A stretch of 64,000 nucleotides of DNA from Voacanga thouarsii (Eukaryota > Streptophyta > Magnoliopsida > Gentianales > Apocynaceae), in assembly GCA_026120185.1 (NCBI GenBank), contig JANUWF010001661.1:1355501-1419500 (forward strand). Reading direction: 5' to 3'. This document shows positions 1 through 11,389 of the stretch, piece by piece. Below the pieces are notes generated by a model that did not search any database, was not told the origin of the DNA, and saw only the letters and a program-made list of their open reading frames with translations. The first letter of the stretch is position 1. Each line of letters begins with the position of its first letter. Made by a program: the position numbers and the translations under genes.

Positions 1-2
1 GT

Positions 3-416
3 TTAAACCCTCGAACTCCTTTAGATTTGGTTTCCTTACCTATAGGTGAACGAATGAATGTTGATGGAGCTAAGAAGGCGGAAATAGTGAAGGTACTCCA
101 TGTAGATGATGGAAATGATTTGGAGATGAATCATTTTCAAAGAGGGGGAGATAATAAGATTCTGCTTCATCGTGGAGGTCAAGATCAAGGAGGGGGAGGC
201 GTGACTATGCAAGGACAAGGACCGATGACAAGATCTAGGTTCAAGATGCTTCAAGACGAGTTTCAATTGCTCATAAAACTGTGCTTGAGGATGGAAGTGG
301 GTTGGAAGGTTGAGAAAGATAACCAAGAGTTGACCCTAACAAGAACACAAGCCGCTAAAAAAGACGAACGAAACTCAAGACCAAAAAGGAGGCCTCTAGC
401 GTATAGTTGGCGCTAG
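3..416 (+). pseudogene. R1: C-terminal end of Ty3/gypsy Pol, internally deleted, running into the 3' LTR
   Basis: This open frame begins in the segment just after the integrase core of a Ty3/gypsy polyprotein (residues reading SLPIGERMNVDGAKKAE). The same segment is seen in R13 on the minus strand near 49900. At about position 105 it jumps straight to the extreme C-terminus (VDDGNDLEMNHFQRGG), so roughly 80 residues of the integrase tail present in R13 are missing. The frame then crosses the polypurine tract and continues inside the LTR, where it carries the motif GPMTRSR. R1 is therefore the 3' end of an element whose body lies left of the window. It belongs to the same family as R9 and R13. 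It cannot make a working integrase. Confidence 0.85.
140..151 (+). other. R1 polypurine tract
   Basis: The purine run AAGAGGGGGAGA lies directly before the LTR start, as expected for plus-strand priming. The homologous tracts of R9 (56781-56791) and R13 (29129-29143) sit at the same point. Confidence 0.8.
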
Positions 417-1146
417 CCCAAGCAACCAAACCGGCGCCGGCTTCAACCTGCACGCGACGATGGCCAGGGAAGCAACGCGCAACTGGCACCGGCTGTAGAA
501 GCCATAGCCGGCGCCGGGTCCATCCTGGGCAGTCGTCGACTGCCCCGTGTTTTTGATGTTTTCTCTTTTACTTTATTTTAAATGTTTGTAAAGACCTCTT
601 AAGGCCCTAAATTGTATTAGAACTTCAGGGATTACTTAGCTAGGGTTAGGGTAGTATAAATAGAACCTTTAGTGATTTGACAAAAATAATTCACACACTT
701 TATTCAAAATTTGTGAGAGAATCTTGAGAGGCCCTAGCCTCCTTGTTCATCTTGTTCAAGACCATACTTAAGGGTTAGTCCTCCTTATGAATGAGTCTAT
801 AAATCTTTTAGATAATCCAATGTGGTTTCTTTGAATAGGTCTTAGTTGCTTTGCTCTTCTAAGGTTTGTTTGAATTCTACTACTTGGGTGTCTATTTTCT
901 CTATTCTATTTGTTCTTGTTTGCCTTTGTTGCTTCAAGGATGTTGGGGTGAGATTATAATAGAACTTTCTACTATTCTTGAGGGTATTTGAAGCTCTTCA
1001 AGGGTTTGATAGAGGGTAGGTTGTTATTTCATTTTCTCCTTTTGTCTCAAGAAGAATCTCTGTTTTTGGTCCCATTAGTTGAGCTGAACTCCCTACCAAT
1101 TAAACCACCCACAACACAAAAAAAAAGTCCACTCAAGATCATATCA
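152..1146 (+). mobile_element. R1: 3' LTR of a gypsy element (R1/R9/R13 family)
   Basis: The LTR is 995 bp and ends CTCAAGATCATATCA. The start is TAATAAG, a decayed form of the TGATGAG or TGATGGG seen in the sister LTRs. A TATA box (TATAAATAG) lies at 655-663. CCGGCGCCGG occurs at 431-440 and 508-517, upstream of it. The copia reverse transcriptase of R2 begins immediately after 1146, so CCGTT (1147-1151) should be one copy of the target duplication. The partner copy would be outside the window. Confidence 0.85.
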
Positions 1147-1152
1147 CCGTTG

Positions 1153-2392
1153 GTCGATTAGAGTCCATAAAAAATTTTATACTTTACCAAATGGATATTA
1201 ATAGTACATTCTTAAATGTCTTTATTGAAAAGGAGGTATATGTAGAACAATCTCCCGATTTTATTCATGAGCACTTTTCAAATCACGTTTTCAAACTTTT
1301 AAAGGCTTTTTATAGTTTAATACAAGACCTATGAGCTTGGTTTGAAAAGCTTAATGAATTTTTGCTCTTAAAAAGTTTTCCAAGAGGCTTGACTGACACT
1401 ACATTATTAATTAAATTAGAAAAATCTAATGACCTTCTCAATGTCCAAATTTATGTTGATGATATTATTTTTTGTGGTACTAATGAATCCTTATGTAAGA
1501 TGTTTGCCAAGATTATACAACAAGAATTTGAGATGAGCCTGATGGGAGAACTCAACTTCTTCCTTGGGCTGCAAATCAAACAAACCAAGGATGGAATTTT
1601 TCTCAATAAAGCGAAGTACACTAAGGAACTATTTAAAAAGTTTGGCATGAATGAATCCAAAGAAATTAGCACACCGATGATCACATCTCTAAAGCTAGAC
1701 AAGCATGAAAAGGGTAAGAAAGTGGATGAATCAAAATACAGAGGTATGATTGGGAGTTTGTTATATCTTACTGCTAGCCGACCAGATATTATGTTTTCGG
1801 TCTCTCTTTGTGCTAGATTTCAATCATGGCCAAATGAATCTCATTTATGTGCTGTGAAATGCATCATTAGATACCTAGTTGGAATACATGATTATAACTT
1901 ATGGTATCCTCGAACTAACTCCTTTAATCTTTAGGTTACACTGATGCAGATTATACAGGCTGTAAAGTTGAACAGAAAAGCACGAGAAGGTATGGTCAAT
2001 TTTTCAGACACTCTCTAGTGTCATGACATAGCAAGAAATAAGTTTGTGTATCTTTATCCACAACCTAGGCTGAATACATTGCAGCAGGAAGCTATTGTGC
2101 GCAAATTTTATGGATGAAACATATTATTTGATTTTGGTCTTAATTTCAATTACTTACCTATACTATGTGATAATACAAGTGCAATCAATTTAATAAAAAA
2201 TCCTATTCAACATTCTAGAACTAAGCATATTGAGATTAAGCATCACTTCATTAGAGATCATGTTCTTTAAGTGATGTATGTGTTGAGTATATCTAAATCG
2301 AAGAACAGCTCGTAGACATTTTTACAAAACCTCTAGCAAAAGAGAGATTAAATCATCTAAGAAGAGGTTTGGGAATTACCAAGATCATATAA
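1153..2392 (+). pseudogene. R2: Sirevirus reverse transcriptase and RNase H, degraded
   Basis: The frame opens at the QMD...FLN block of copia reverse transcriptase (near 1190). A TGA interrupts it at about 1332, and it is then open from 1362 to 1934. That stretch holds the catalytic YVDD (IYVDDIIFCGTNESLC), the FFLGLQIKQ block and the GMIGSLLYLTASRPDI block, all close to Sirevirus reverse transcriptases. After a frameshift near 1934 the RNase H part follows (GYTDADYTG, then AEYIAAGSYCAQ and CDNTSAINL), with several stops, ending near the PLAKERLNHLRRGLGI-like tail at about 2370. The real protein would copy element RNA to DNA inside virus-like particles. This copy cannot. Confidence 0.88.
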
Positions 2393-2897
2393 TTGACAAT
2401 TTGCCAAAGATTCATTTGTTTATTTTTGTAGAACTACAGAAGACACAACTTCTAGATAGAGCTTTTGGACGCAATCTTTGGAAAACCCGATTCCAAAATA
2501 CTCTTAGTTGAACTCATTTTATTCTGCCTTTTGGACGAACGATTTTGGACTTATCAAAATCCAAAAATATCGGCTGCTCAAATCTCATGAAAAGTCCAAT
2601 TTTTTTTATGTATCTGGGAAAAAGAAAACATAAGTCCAGAAGTGACTTTTCAAAATTTTCAAATGTCCGTGCTTTTCTCAAAAAATGAATACTCTTTCTC
2701 TGGTAAAAAGTCTCTGATGTGAAGTACTTGATTTTACTTATCCTCTCTAGAACCTAGGAAATCTCAAAAAGGCTATTACTCTCTCTCTCTCTCTTAGTAA
2801 TCAGAAATCGACATTGCTGTCTTTGCATCTCTCACATTTTTAACTTTATCTGCAACAAACTAAACCGAAAATCATTCACCTTCCCTTCACCTCTGCT
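2393..2897 (+). other. R2: spacer between pol and the envelope-like region
   Basis: There is no coding frame of note. The octamer TTTTGGAC or its complement recurs here (for example 2463-2470, near 2529 and near 2550), as it does again after the env-like region and in the LTR. A (CT)8 run lies at 2779-2794, shortly before the first env-like frame. Confidence 0.5.
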
Positions 2898-4539
2898 GTG
2901 ACAAAAGTTGTAAAATCTGTCAAAGAAGCCACTCAAAAGACCAAGATGGGGAAGAAAAACAAAGCCACGGGGAAGGCAAAAGCAGTTGCTGTCACACCAC
3001 TGGACACCGAGCAGAAAGAAAAGAAAATCGCAAAGGAAACCTCACGATCTGGCTCAATAGAGCATTCTAGACTAGAAAACTCTAAAACCCAGGTACCATG
3101 CTTTTTTGATAAAAAATGCGAGTCTGATTTTAATGACTGGGTGTCTAGCAATAGGACTATGGTTTCGGGATATCGGGTTAATGCTGAAGGTTTTTCAAAA
3201 TTTCTTTGATATTTTGAATATGTTCGAAAATATAGGTTGGGGAGCCTTGCTGATAGTTGATGAAAAGCTATACATTCCGTTAGTTTGGGAGTTTTATGCA
3301 AATCTGAAAAATGGATAACTTGAGGAGACTGGAAGAGGGTTCATGTTGCAATAGTATAGAACCACAGTAGGATTGGTGAATATAGAATTTGATCATCATT
3401 TGTTAAACTAAAATTTTAGGGTAAGAGATGGAGGAATTCAATTTTTTTAGATGAATAAGTTTCCAGAAGGGATATATATTTTTTATTTAGGAAAATTTGA
3501 GAAAAGATTTACTAGTGGAAAGAGTTTCAAGAATTTGGGTGAGAGAAACTCTAAATGGCTAAATGGTGTTGGAAAGGTTTTACACCATATGGTGTTGACT
3601 ATGGTTGTCCTAAGTTTTGGGCACAAAACATCAGTAAGTATCATGCAAATGACTGATGTTGGCCCTTTTTGAAGGTCGACAAATCAGCTTTAGATTTTTG
3701 AAAGCAAAGTTGATGATGTAGTTAAGAAACACATCTCATACGGCACTTCCGTATAGAAATCTTTTGACCAAAGTATTCAAGAACTTTAGTGTGGCTCTAA
3801 GTAAGTGTGGGCCTAGTTAGTTGAAGACAAATATGTATAACATGGAATCATTTGAAAGAATGGGCTTTATCCAAATAAATAGGGAATGGGTTTTACTTAG
3901 AGATCTATTAGATGAAGAAAAGGAAAAGGTGTCAAAAATCAAGGGAGAAGGAAAAGGAACTACACCTGCTAGGCAATCGAGAATGAAACGAAAATTAGAG
4001 TTAGGAGAAGAATCCTCAAACAAAGGAAAACAAAAAATGGAGGAGAAAAATTTGACTTAAGACATCCTCACTGCTTTGAATAACCTAGCTGAAAAGTTTG
4101 ATGGCTTTTGGGTCAAAGTCTTTATAGAATTACAAAACTGAGGAACCTGATTAAGCAGAGTTGAACAAAGAACATGAGCCAGACCACTGAGGAACTTCAG
4201 GTTGAACAAGCTCTCTCTCCAGGCCACACAATTGATAAAGGAATTGCCTCTCTACATGATGAAGATGGAGATGGAAAACAACCTGAATAGGAAATTCAAC
4301 CACGTCCGGGAAAGGAAATAGAGCTATTAGAAGACAATAATAAGGCCAAAGAAAAGGTAGTCGATGTTCTAGTTTTTACTGCCCCTACTGAATTTTCGGC
4401 TCCTAAGGCAAGCATAGCTAGAAGTTCATCTGGTAAACAGCAAAAGCATGTGATGGTGAAAAGAAAGTCTATCCAAATTGCTGGACATCATTCAAAAAGG
4501 GGTGCTGGGTCTACGTCAGAAACAATTCAAATTTCCTAA
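2898..4539 (+). pseudogene. R2: Sirevirus envelope-like region, degraded
   Basis: This is a chain of short frames in the position where Sireviruses carry their envelope-like gene. The first (2898-3209) is lysine-rich and then reads FFDKKCESDFNDW. The next (to 3318) has GWGALLIVDEKLY followed by LVWEFYANL. The GW...LV.EFYANL pattern is, from family knowledge, the core of the plant transposon protein domain found in Sirevirus env-like products. A later frame (3821-4060) is highly charged, with many Lys and Glu, and could form a coiled coil. Several stops and frameshifts separate the pieces. Whether this gene ever acted as an envelope is not known. I see no clear signal peptide or transmembrane segment. 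Confidence 0.65.
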
Positions 4540-5933
4540 CTGATCACTTATGTGGGCTACTTCCTGATTATGCTTGAGCAAAGTTTATTACTTTCTTTTG
4601 AACATTTTTATAATTTCTGCACTAGTATTTGAACAATTTACTTCTGCATTTCTACTAATCTATATGCTAGTATCTATCTCTTGTCCATACACTTTCTGTT
4701 TGCTCTCTTTGATTTTTTTTACATTTTGATTGATAACAAAATGGGAGAAAATATGGTATAGGGATTGTGAACTGATGATGTGGATTGTGAACTAATGATA
4801 TGGGTATGTTATGAGATTTTGTTATGGCGGCGCTTGTATATGGAAATTGAATATTTCTTACGAAGCTTGTGATTTAGTGAAATCTGTGCAATTAACATTG
4901 ACGGGATTTAGGATGATCAAATAGTGTGGTATGGAAGTTTTTCTTATTATTTTTTTATTTTTTCTCTTATAAGTATTAATTGTGATGATGACTATTTATG
5001 ATCTTATCACTGCGGACTGTGAAAATTTGGGTGCTTTAACGGAAACTATGGTGAGATGTTGTTGTTATGAACAAAAGAGATTGAAGTGTGTGTGTGTGTG
5101 CATAATTCTATTATACATTCTAACTAATTGAGTTTTGGTTGGTTGAATGATGTGTTTTGACTATGGCTGGGATATGCACCCTATTAAAAATTCGGATGAT
5201 AAGGATATTTATGCTTGTAATCTTTTTGGTTGCTCAAAAAATTCCTCGTGTCTGAAATATCTTGATAAAATTAGGCTGGGTTAAAAACCTCTGATCCATC
5301 TATGTGAAATTTCATTCTTCCTTTTACCCTGCACATTTATAGGGGATGTTTTAGACTAATATTTCTTTAATCCAAAAGACCAGTCCAAAATTTTTTTAGG
5401 CTAGCTTCTGCCTAATTTTTACCCTATTTTGGATACCTATTTTGGAAGTCCAAAACCTTATGTCCAAAAATGACTTTTGGTAAAAGATTAGTTTCTGCGA
5501 CATTTTATCCCATTTTGGATACACGTTTAGGTGTCCAAAATTTTAAATCCAGTCTTACTCTCAAAATGCATTTCATGGATTTACATCTTATGTTCATATA
5601 TGCACCTATTAAGGGGGAGTATTACATCTTATGATTTACTCTTTGTGTACATATCTATACATTTTTTTCTACTAATTGCAGCTATCCTCTTGTGGAATAG
5701 TCGTGTGATGGAAGGAAGGAGGATAAGAAGGTAGGTTGGGCCATAAGCTCATTGAGCTATGTTTAAGAGTACATGTTTTAAATTGCCTATCTTAATCTCA
5801 TAGGCACTCTTTGAGTCCTATAATGAGAGATTGAATTTCAATTAAAAATATTCTTATTTCTTTCGGTCTAACATGTCCGTATAGTACATATCATTGTTTT
5901 TATGTCACAATCCCATCAAGTTTGTCATCACTC
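4540..5933 (+). other. R2: long untranslated region before the 3' LTR
   Basis: It is AT-rich and has no supported gene. GTCCAAAA and near forms occur at least four times at about 5386-5540 (near 5387, 5448, 5464 and 5534). A (GT)n run lies near 5090. Long post-pol untranslated regions are normal in Sireviruses. Confidence 0.6.
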
Positions 5934-5946
5934 AAAAAAGGGGAGA
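5934..5946 (+). other. R2 polypurine tract
   Basis: The sequence AAAAAAGGGGAGA lies one base before the LTR start TGTTAGCCC. It is the canonical Sirevirus plus-strand priming site. Confidence 0.85.
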
Positions 5947-5947
5947 T

Positions 5948-7255
5948 TGTTAGCCCTAAGGGCATTCTCTTGTGTTTTGACTTATAACAAACATTGCTGA
6001 GGATTAACTTGTGTGATCTATATGTGATAGGACATTTTTAACCTCAATTCTTCCAAGGCGTGCAAATAAGATTGCTAAACAACTCTTGAGCAATTGAATC
6101 CAAGAATGGATGATCAAGTAGAAGACTAAGCTTAAGAGATTGCATACTAAGAAATCCTTGCGGAAGAACGTTAGACTAGGAATTGTTGTTAAGGTATTAC
6201 CGGTGTAAATTCCTATGTCTTCTTTACCTTATGATTCAATTTATTTCTACTTTGAAGCACACAAGCAAAAAGATTTCAAAGTATTAAATCTTTAGAATTT
6301 TGAATTGAATAGTTTGGATGGTTCTACATCCAAAAGCTTCATCCAAAAATCTATGAATAGTTTCAAAATATTTATGCCTAGAAATACTTCTGCCTAGAAA
6401 AGTGCCATTTTGGACTCACCTTTTGGACGCACCATCGTCTGATCCTTGAGTCCAAAACTCTAGAAAATCTGACTGCGAGAAACTAGCCGCTTCTAGCCAT
6501 TGGAGCTTTACTTTTTGTTTCTATAAATGCTTTCAAAACAAGATTTTAAATTAGATTTTTGTACTATCTTCCTCAAAAACACTCCTACACTTTAGAAAAC
6601 AAAAATCTCCCTTTTCATTGTGCTTCAAAATGTGAAATTAAATTGTTCCAAAAGTTAAAAGTTGTTGGTGCTCAATTGTTTGCACATTTGCTCAAAGGTG
6701 TGAGCTATCTCTATTTCATTTCTATAATCCTTGGACATCAAGGTTGTGGTGTAAAACTCATTTGGGGTGAGCCTTGATTTGTAATTGATTAAGAGGTTTG
6801 GTTAAAACCAAGTGTGGGTATCCTCTTATGTAATTGGTGTAGGCAAACACCATTAAATTGGTTGAGTTTATAGAGATCTGGTTTAAAATCCTTAAGTGTG
6901 AGCTAAAGGTAGTAGATGTAGATCTTTGAAGATTGAACCACTATAAATCTCTTGTTCATCTTCCTTACAATTAATTCTGATAGGTTGCGAACTTCTTTGG
7001 TCAAATGTTTTTAATCATTCAAAAGAAATCTTTATGATTCTTACCAACTCATCTTTATTCTTATATTAATTGCACATCTCTTGTCTTATTTCATTCAGAT
7101 CCTAGTTGATTCCTTAAGGCTGCATAAAACTCTTCTTTGCACATCTAGAAAACTCCTCGATCTGAAAAACAACAGGAGGACTTTGAAAAATAGATCTTTT
7201 TTTAAAAGTGTTTTAAATTTGCCAAAGACCTTATTCACCCCCCTAAGGTTTTTCA
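5948..7255 (+). mobile_element. R2: 3' LTR
   Basis: The LTR runs from TGTTAGCCC to TTTTTCA and is about 1308 bp. It contains a TATA box at 6522-6528 and the sequence TATTCACCCCCC close to its 3' end, a typical Sirevirus LTR feature. The right boundary is inferred from that feature, since no second LTR is in view. CTTTTGGACGCA at 6420-6431 repeats the same 12-mer found at 2462-2473 in the post-pol region. Confidence 0.75.
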
Positions 7256-8716
7256 TTGGGTTTGGTTTTGTTTAAGTTGTTAGTTGTCTTTTTCCCATAA
7301 TAATAAGAAAACTATGTCCTATTTTAAGTGTCGGGGAGTGAGTCTTAGTTTTTATTTGTTTTCTTAGGGTTTCCAATAGTATTTTTCTTATTTATGTTTT
7401 TTTAGAGTATCTTTTTTCACTACTATTTTCTTTATATTTTTATGTGTGTTTTATTTTGTAGGATTGAATAAATTCTTCCTAGTCAAGCTCTTCTCTTTAT
7501 CTAAGTCTAAACATTTTCAGGGACCTAATTGCACCTGGGGAGTATTGCTTGACTTTCAACCCCTTTATTATTTTTGATCCCTTTGGAAATGTTTTATTAT
7601 CTTAATTTTTGACCAATGCGGATGTTGTCCAATTTTAGCGTAGGGGTGTGGTTATGTAGTACTCTTTGCCTAAGTTTTTATTAATTTTCTTAGCATTTTT
7701 TTTTAAAATTTTGAGCTAATTTAAAAATTTTAGATATTTGAAAGAATTAGAAATTGGAAATTTTTAAGAATCTTGGGTAAACTATGAGCTACAATTTCTT
7801 GAATTTTGATGATTATAGTATTCTTATTAATTTTCTTTTGGTGTAAGAATTTGATTTATGACTTATTTGGTTGAGTTTGGATTTGTGTAAACTTGTATAT
7901 TTGGTATGATGAAGTCTAAGTCTTGAGAATTTGGATTAATCTTGTTTATGTTTTAGTAGATGTTGTGGCATTTTGTTTCTTGAGGATTGATGTTGATTTT
8001 GTGAAGAAATATAAGTATGGAATTTTAGTTAACTTTGGTGCTATGGTTTTCGAAACTAGTCCTTGTTCTACGTTTAAATAAATAGGGACTAGAGTGGTAA
8101 AATTATAAGAGAGAAAAAAAAAGAAAAGAAAAGAAGCCTTGGAAAAAAAAAATTGATGAACAGAATGTAAAAATAGGAGAGATTCCTACTGAAAGGGGGT
8201 CAATACAAAGAGAAGTAGCAAGTATTGTTCAATGCACTCTCTTGAGGCTATCCCGAAGGCAGAAGGTAAAGAAAAGAAAACAAGAAATCAAGGAGGCAAA
8301 TATAGTGAGTGAAAGGAAATCTATTTGCTTGAGGCTATGAACTCCCAAGATCTAATGGTGAGAATGTCCCTAGCTTACTACTCAGATTGTAGTAGTTTGG
8401 AAATTGTAGAACTGAAGTTGATTATTATTCCTAACTTATATAAATCATAAGGTTTTCATTCTTGACTTGAGGAATGGGGTGAAACACATTGAATGAATAT
8501 AAACTTGTTTAACTCAATTTCAATTGCCTTGGTTATATCTATCTTAATACATAAGTTTATATGAATTCGGCTTGGTTGAATAGGTATTAGATTGAATTCT
8601 TAAACTAGAAGAAGGATAATATCTTTACTATAATGGTTATGTTCACTAAAATCTTCTTGTTCATGAGCTATTTGCTTAGTCTTTAACTCTTATTTGCTTG
8701 TGGACAAGCAATGCTT
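7256..8716 (+). other. R3: post-pol untranslated region of an Athila/Tat-type gypsy element
   Basis: No gene is supported here. The text ends with TTTGCTTGTGGACAAGCA (about 8692-8709), a phrase recurring at the 3' end of plant Athila/Tat elements just before the polypurine tract. A purine-rich block lies at 8110-8290. The pol and gag of R3 would lie left of the R2 insertion, outside the window. Confidence 0.6.
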
Positions 8717-8729
8717 AAGTGTGGAGGGA
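8717..8729 (+). other. R3 polypurine tract
   Basis: AAGTGTGGAGGGA lies directly before the LTR start TGTAGTAAGG. It matches the usual AAGTGTGGGGGA tract of Athila/Tat elements. Confidence 0.75.
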
Positions 8730-10380
8730 TGTAGTAAGGCCTAATTTTGTCTATATTTTCCTAGTTGTTTGAGGTTGTTTTATGATACTTTTGGTTTAAT
8801 AACTAGTCATTTCCCTTCCTATTTGATAGTTTGCTTGTGGTATTGTAGAGGAATTGGAAGATTTAGAGCAAAATTGTAGATTTCTAGACCCGGCGCTTGT
8901 GTAAAGAAAAATTGTTAGGGGTTGATGATTGATGAAAAAGTGGTGAAAAAGGGTACAAAAACATGTGAAAAGAGCAAAACAAAAGGCCACCAACGTTGGT
9001 TGGTACGTGGGAAAGAGTTTTGGCTAGTTTCTATGCGAAAAATGACTTAAACGAAGCACTTTCGGAGCCCGGACAGATTTGAGCCGGCCTTGACTCAAAG
9101 CTTGAGCACCCACTCAAGGTTGCCCAAACGCGACAAAAGTAGAGCACAGCTGGCACCGGCTGGTTCAGAGCTGCCCGAGCCGGCTGATTTGGGGAATTTA
9201 ACGTAGAAAATGAGTTTTTAAATAGAATTTGGCAATTTATTTTGAGATCTTTTGGAAATTGATTTGGGAACAAATTAGGACTCTTGTATTGACTTTTCAG
9301 GTAATAAAACCTCCTATAAACATAAAAGAATAATACCTATTAAATCAGTTTTCACTTTATGTAATTAGAAAACTCCTAAAAAGTCTCAAGAACACCAAAA
9401 TTAAGGAGGATCAAGGAGAATTCTTGGAAAAGAAAAAGAGGTTGATCAAGAAAGTTTCAAGAAAGTGGAAGAAGCCTTGCTTGTCTATGAGTGATTTATT
9501 TTTCTTTTTTGGTAATTTATTGACAATTTGAGTTTATTATGTTTTATTGTATTTGAGGGATGAACACTAAATTTATGTTCATGGATTGAATTTCTTTCGA
9601 TCTAGTGATTCCAACTTTAATTATTTGATTACTTGAATTTAATATTTTGTTGAATTGATTGGTTCTTTTCTAACTAACTCGAGAGAAAGGTTAGGAGAGT
9701 GGTCCCAACTAATTAATTCAAGACTTGTTATCTCTTAATTAACTCAAAAGAGAGGTTAAGGGCAAAGACTAGGTTATCAAAGAGAGATTAATTTCACCTA
9801 GAGATAGGGTTTTTTTTTTTTTATTTCTTCTATAAATACTTTAGTGTTACCTAGAGATAGGGACATCAATTGTTTAGTTGAGTTAATCTTAATACTTCTT
9901 GGATTTAATTAGGGAGGTAGAGATACCCTTTGATTAAGTTAAGAATAGAATTTCATAACTTGAGAGAGAATGGAATTTATCTTGAACTTATTGGTATTTG
10001 AATTGGTAATTAATAAATTAAAGGTGTTGCATTTACTTGTCATAGACTTGGGGTGATGTCTTTATTGCATGTTTTTTCTCCTTATACTTACTCCTTGATA
10101 ATCCTTATGACTTTTCTTGTGTGAACTTGATCTATTTTTTAGTATATTAGGTTAGTCAGTTATTTACTTCTATTTTTTTATTTTATTGGCTAAACAATAA
10201 AGTTTAGGATAAAGTGAGGTGGAAGCCTAAGTTCCTACGGATTCGATACTTACTATTCCCTATACTATATGATGGGTATACTTGCTTGTATGTATAGCTT
10301 TAGTAGTTAGCATTTTAATTAAAACTTGACTAGTTGTGGACTTTGTTGGTAATATTTTCTACACTAAAAAACACGCATCA
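8730..10380 (+). mobile_element. R3: Athila/Tat-type LTR (3' LTR)
   Basis: The LTR is 1651 bp, from TGTAGTAAGG to ACGCATCA. It aligns by eye with the 5' LTR of R16 (58770-60181) at both ends. For instance TTTCCTAGTT..TTTGAGG lies near the start, and a GGGTATACTTGCT- or GAGTATACTTGCT-like stretch followed by TTTTAATTAAAACTT lies near the end. Copies of a CCGGC/GCCGG motif occur at 9081-9190. R4 coding sequence begins immediately after it. Confidence 0.75.
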
Positions 10381-11018
10381 ACTGTCTTTTTGTCCCTTAC
10401 TTGGCCTGATATTGCCTATACAGTGAGTGTAGTCAGTCAATACATACACTCACCTACACAATGACATTAAGAGACAATCAATCATATCCTAAGATTTCTC
10501 AAAGGGGCAGTTGGATATGGTCTCATGTTCTTAAAGTTAGAAAACTGGGGTATTGAAGAATTTGCTGATACAAATTGGGCAGGCAGTGAAGATTGCAAGC
10601 CAACCTTTGGGTATTGTACAAAGTTATGGGGGAACTTAGTTACATAGAGAAGTAAAAAGCAAATTGTTGTAGTCAGAAGCAGTGCAAAGGCAGAGTTTTG
10701 GGCAATTGCATAAGGAGTCTATGAAGTAATTTGAATAGAGAGATTAATGCAAGATCTATAGCTTACATCATGTCCTTCCAAGCTGTATGGTGATATTAAG
10801 TCAGCTATAAGTATTATGAACAATCCAGTCCAATATGATCGCATGAAACATGTCAGAATGGATAGAAGCTTCGTCAAGAATGAAATTGAAGAGAGATGAA
10901 CCAATCTGCACTATATTCCTACCTATGAACAAGAAGTGAACATTCTAACCAAGAGCCTACTGAAGTCAAGTTATGAAAGTTTTCTTCGCAAGCATGGAAT
11001 ACGAATTATCTATTCCTA
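10381..11018 (+). pseudogene. R4: Ty1/copia RNase H, 3' fragment
   Basis: The frame begins at the TWPDIAYTVSVVSQY block (usually TRPDI), then LKGAVGYGLMF, then ADTNWAGS (RNase H, normally ADADWAGS), then RSKKQIVVVRSSAKAEF and LYGDIKSAISIMNNP. It ends with a TKSLLKSSYE-like tail. Stops interrupt it near 10460, 10645, 10710 and 10898. It starts exactly where the R3 LTR ends, so R3 probably inserted into this element, and its upstream parts should be left of R3's other LTR. Confidence 0.85.
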
Positions 11019-11032
11019 AGCTTGAAGAGGAG

Positions 11033-11293
11033 TGTTGGGAAATTAGATCTTTTCTTGTAAATATTAGTTCCAAATATTAGCTAAGATTTCAGTTTATTCT
11101 TTTCCTTTTTTAGTTGATTTGTTTAGATTAGGATATGGGAATTGGTTAGAATCAATTAGAATAAATTAGACAGATTTTAGGGATATTTTTTCTTTTTTTG
11201 TAAGACTCCAGTTTTGGCATCCTAATTGTATATATATAGGCATTATGAATTCAATGAAAATGATCTAGAATTATTGAGAAAGTTCTAGTTTCA
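11033..11293 (+). mobile_element. R4: short 3' LTR
   Basis: The purine run CTTGAAGAGGAG precedes TGTTGGGAAATTAG, a usual copia LTR start. A TATA stretch (TATATATATAGG) lies near 11230, and the LTR seems to end near 11293 (TTTCA). The 3' boundary is a guess because no partner LTR is visible. Copia elements of several lineages have LTRs this short. Confidence 0.5.
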
Positions 11294-11389
11294 ATATGAT
11301 GTATATATATGCATTTTGTATGTTTTCACATTTTTTCAAACAAATTAATGATTTTTTTCTTTGTGATCAAAAGAAATACCTAATTTCAC

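Larger units (their letters stand above)
1147..7255 (+). mobile_element. R2: 3' half of a Sirevirus-type Ty1/copia element
   Basis: In order this has reverse transcriptase, RNase H, an envelope-like region, a long untranslated stretch, a purine tract and a 3' LTR. That layout, with an extra ORF after RNase H and a purine-rich AAAAAAGGGGAGA before the LTR, is typical of plant Sireviruses. The reverse transcriptase starts in mid-domain at 1147 because R1 is inserted there. The gag, protease and integrase should lie beyond the left edge. Confidence 0.85.
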
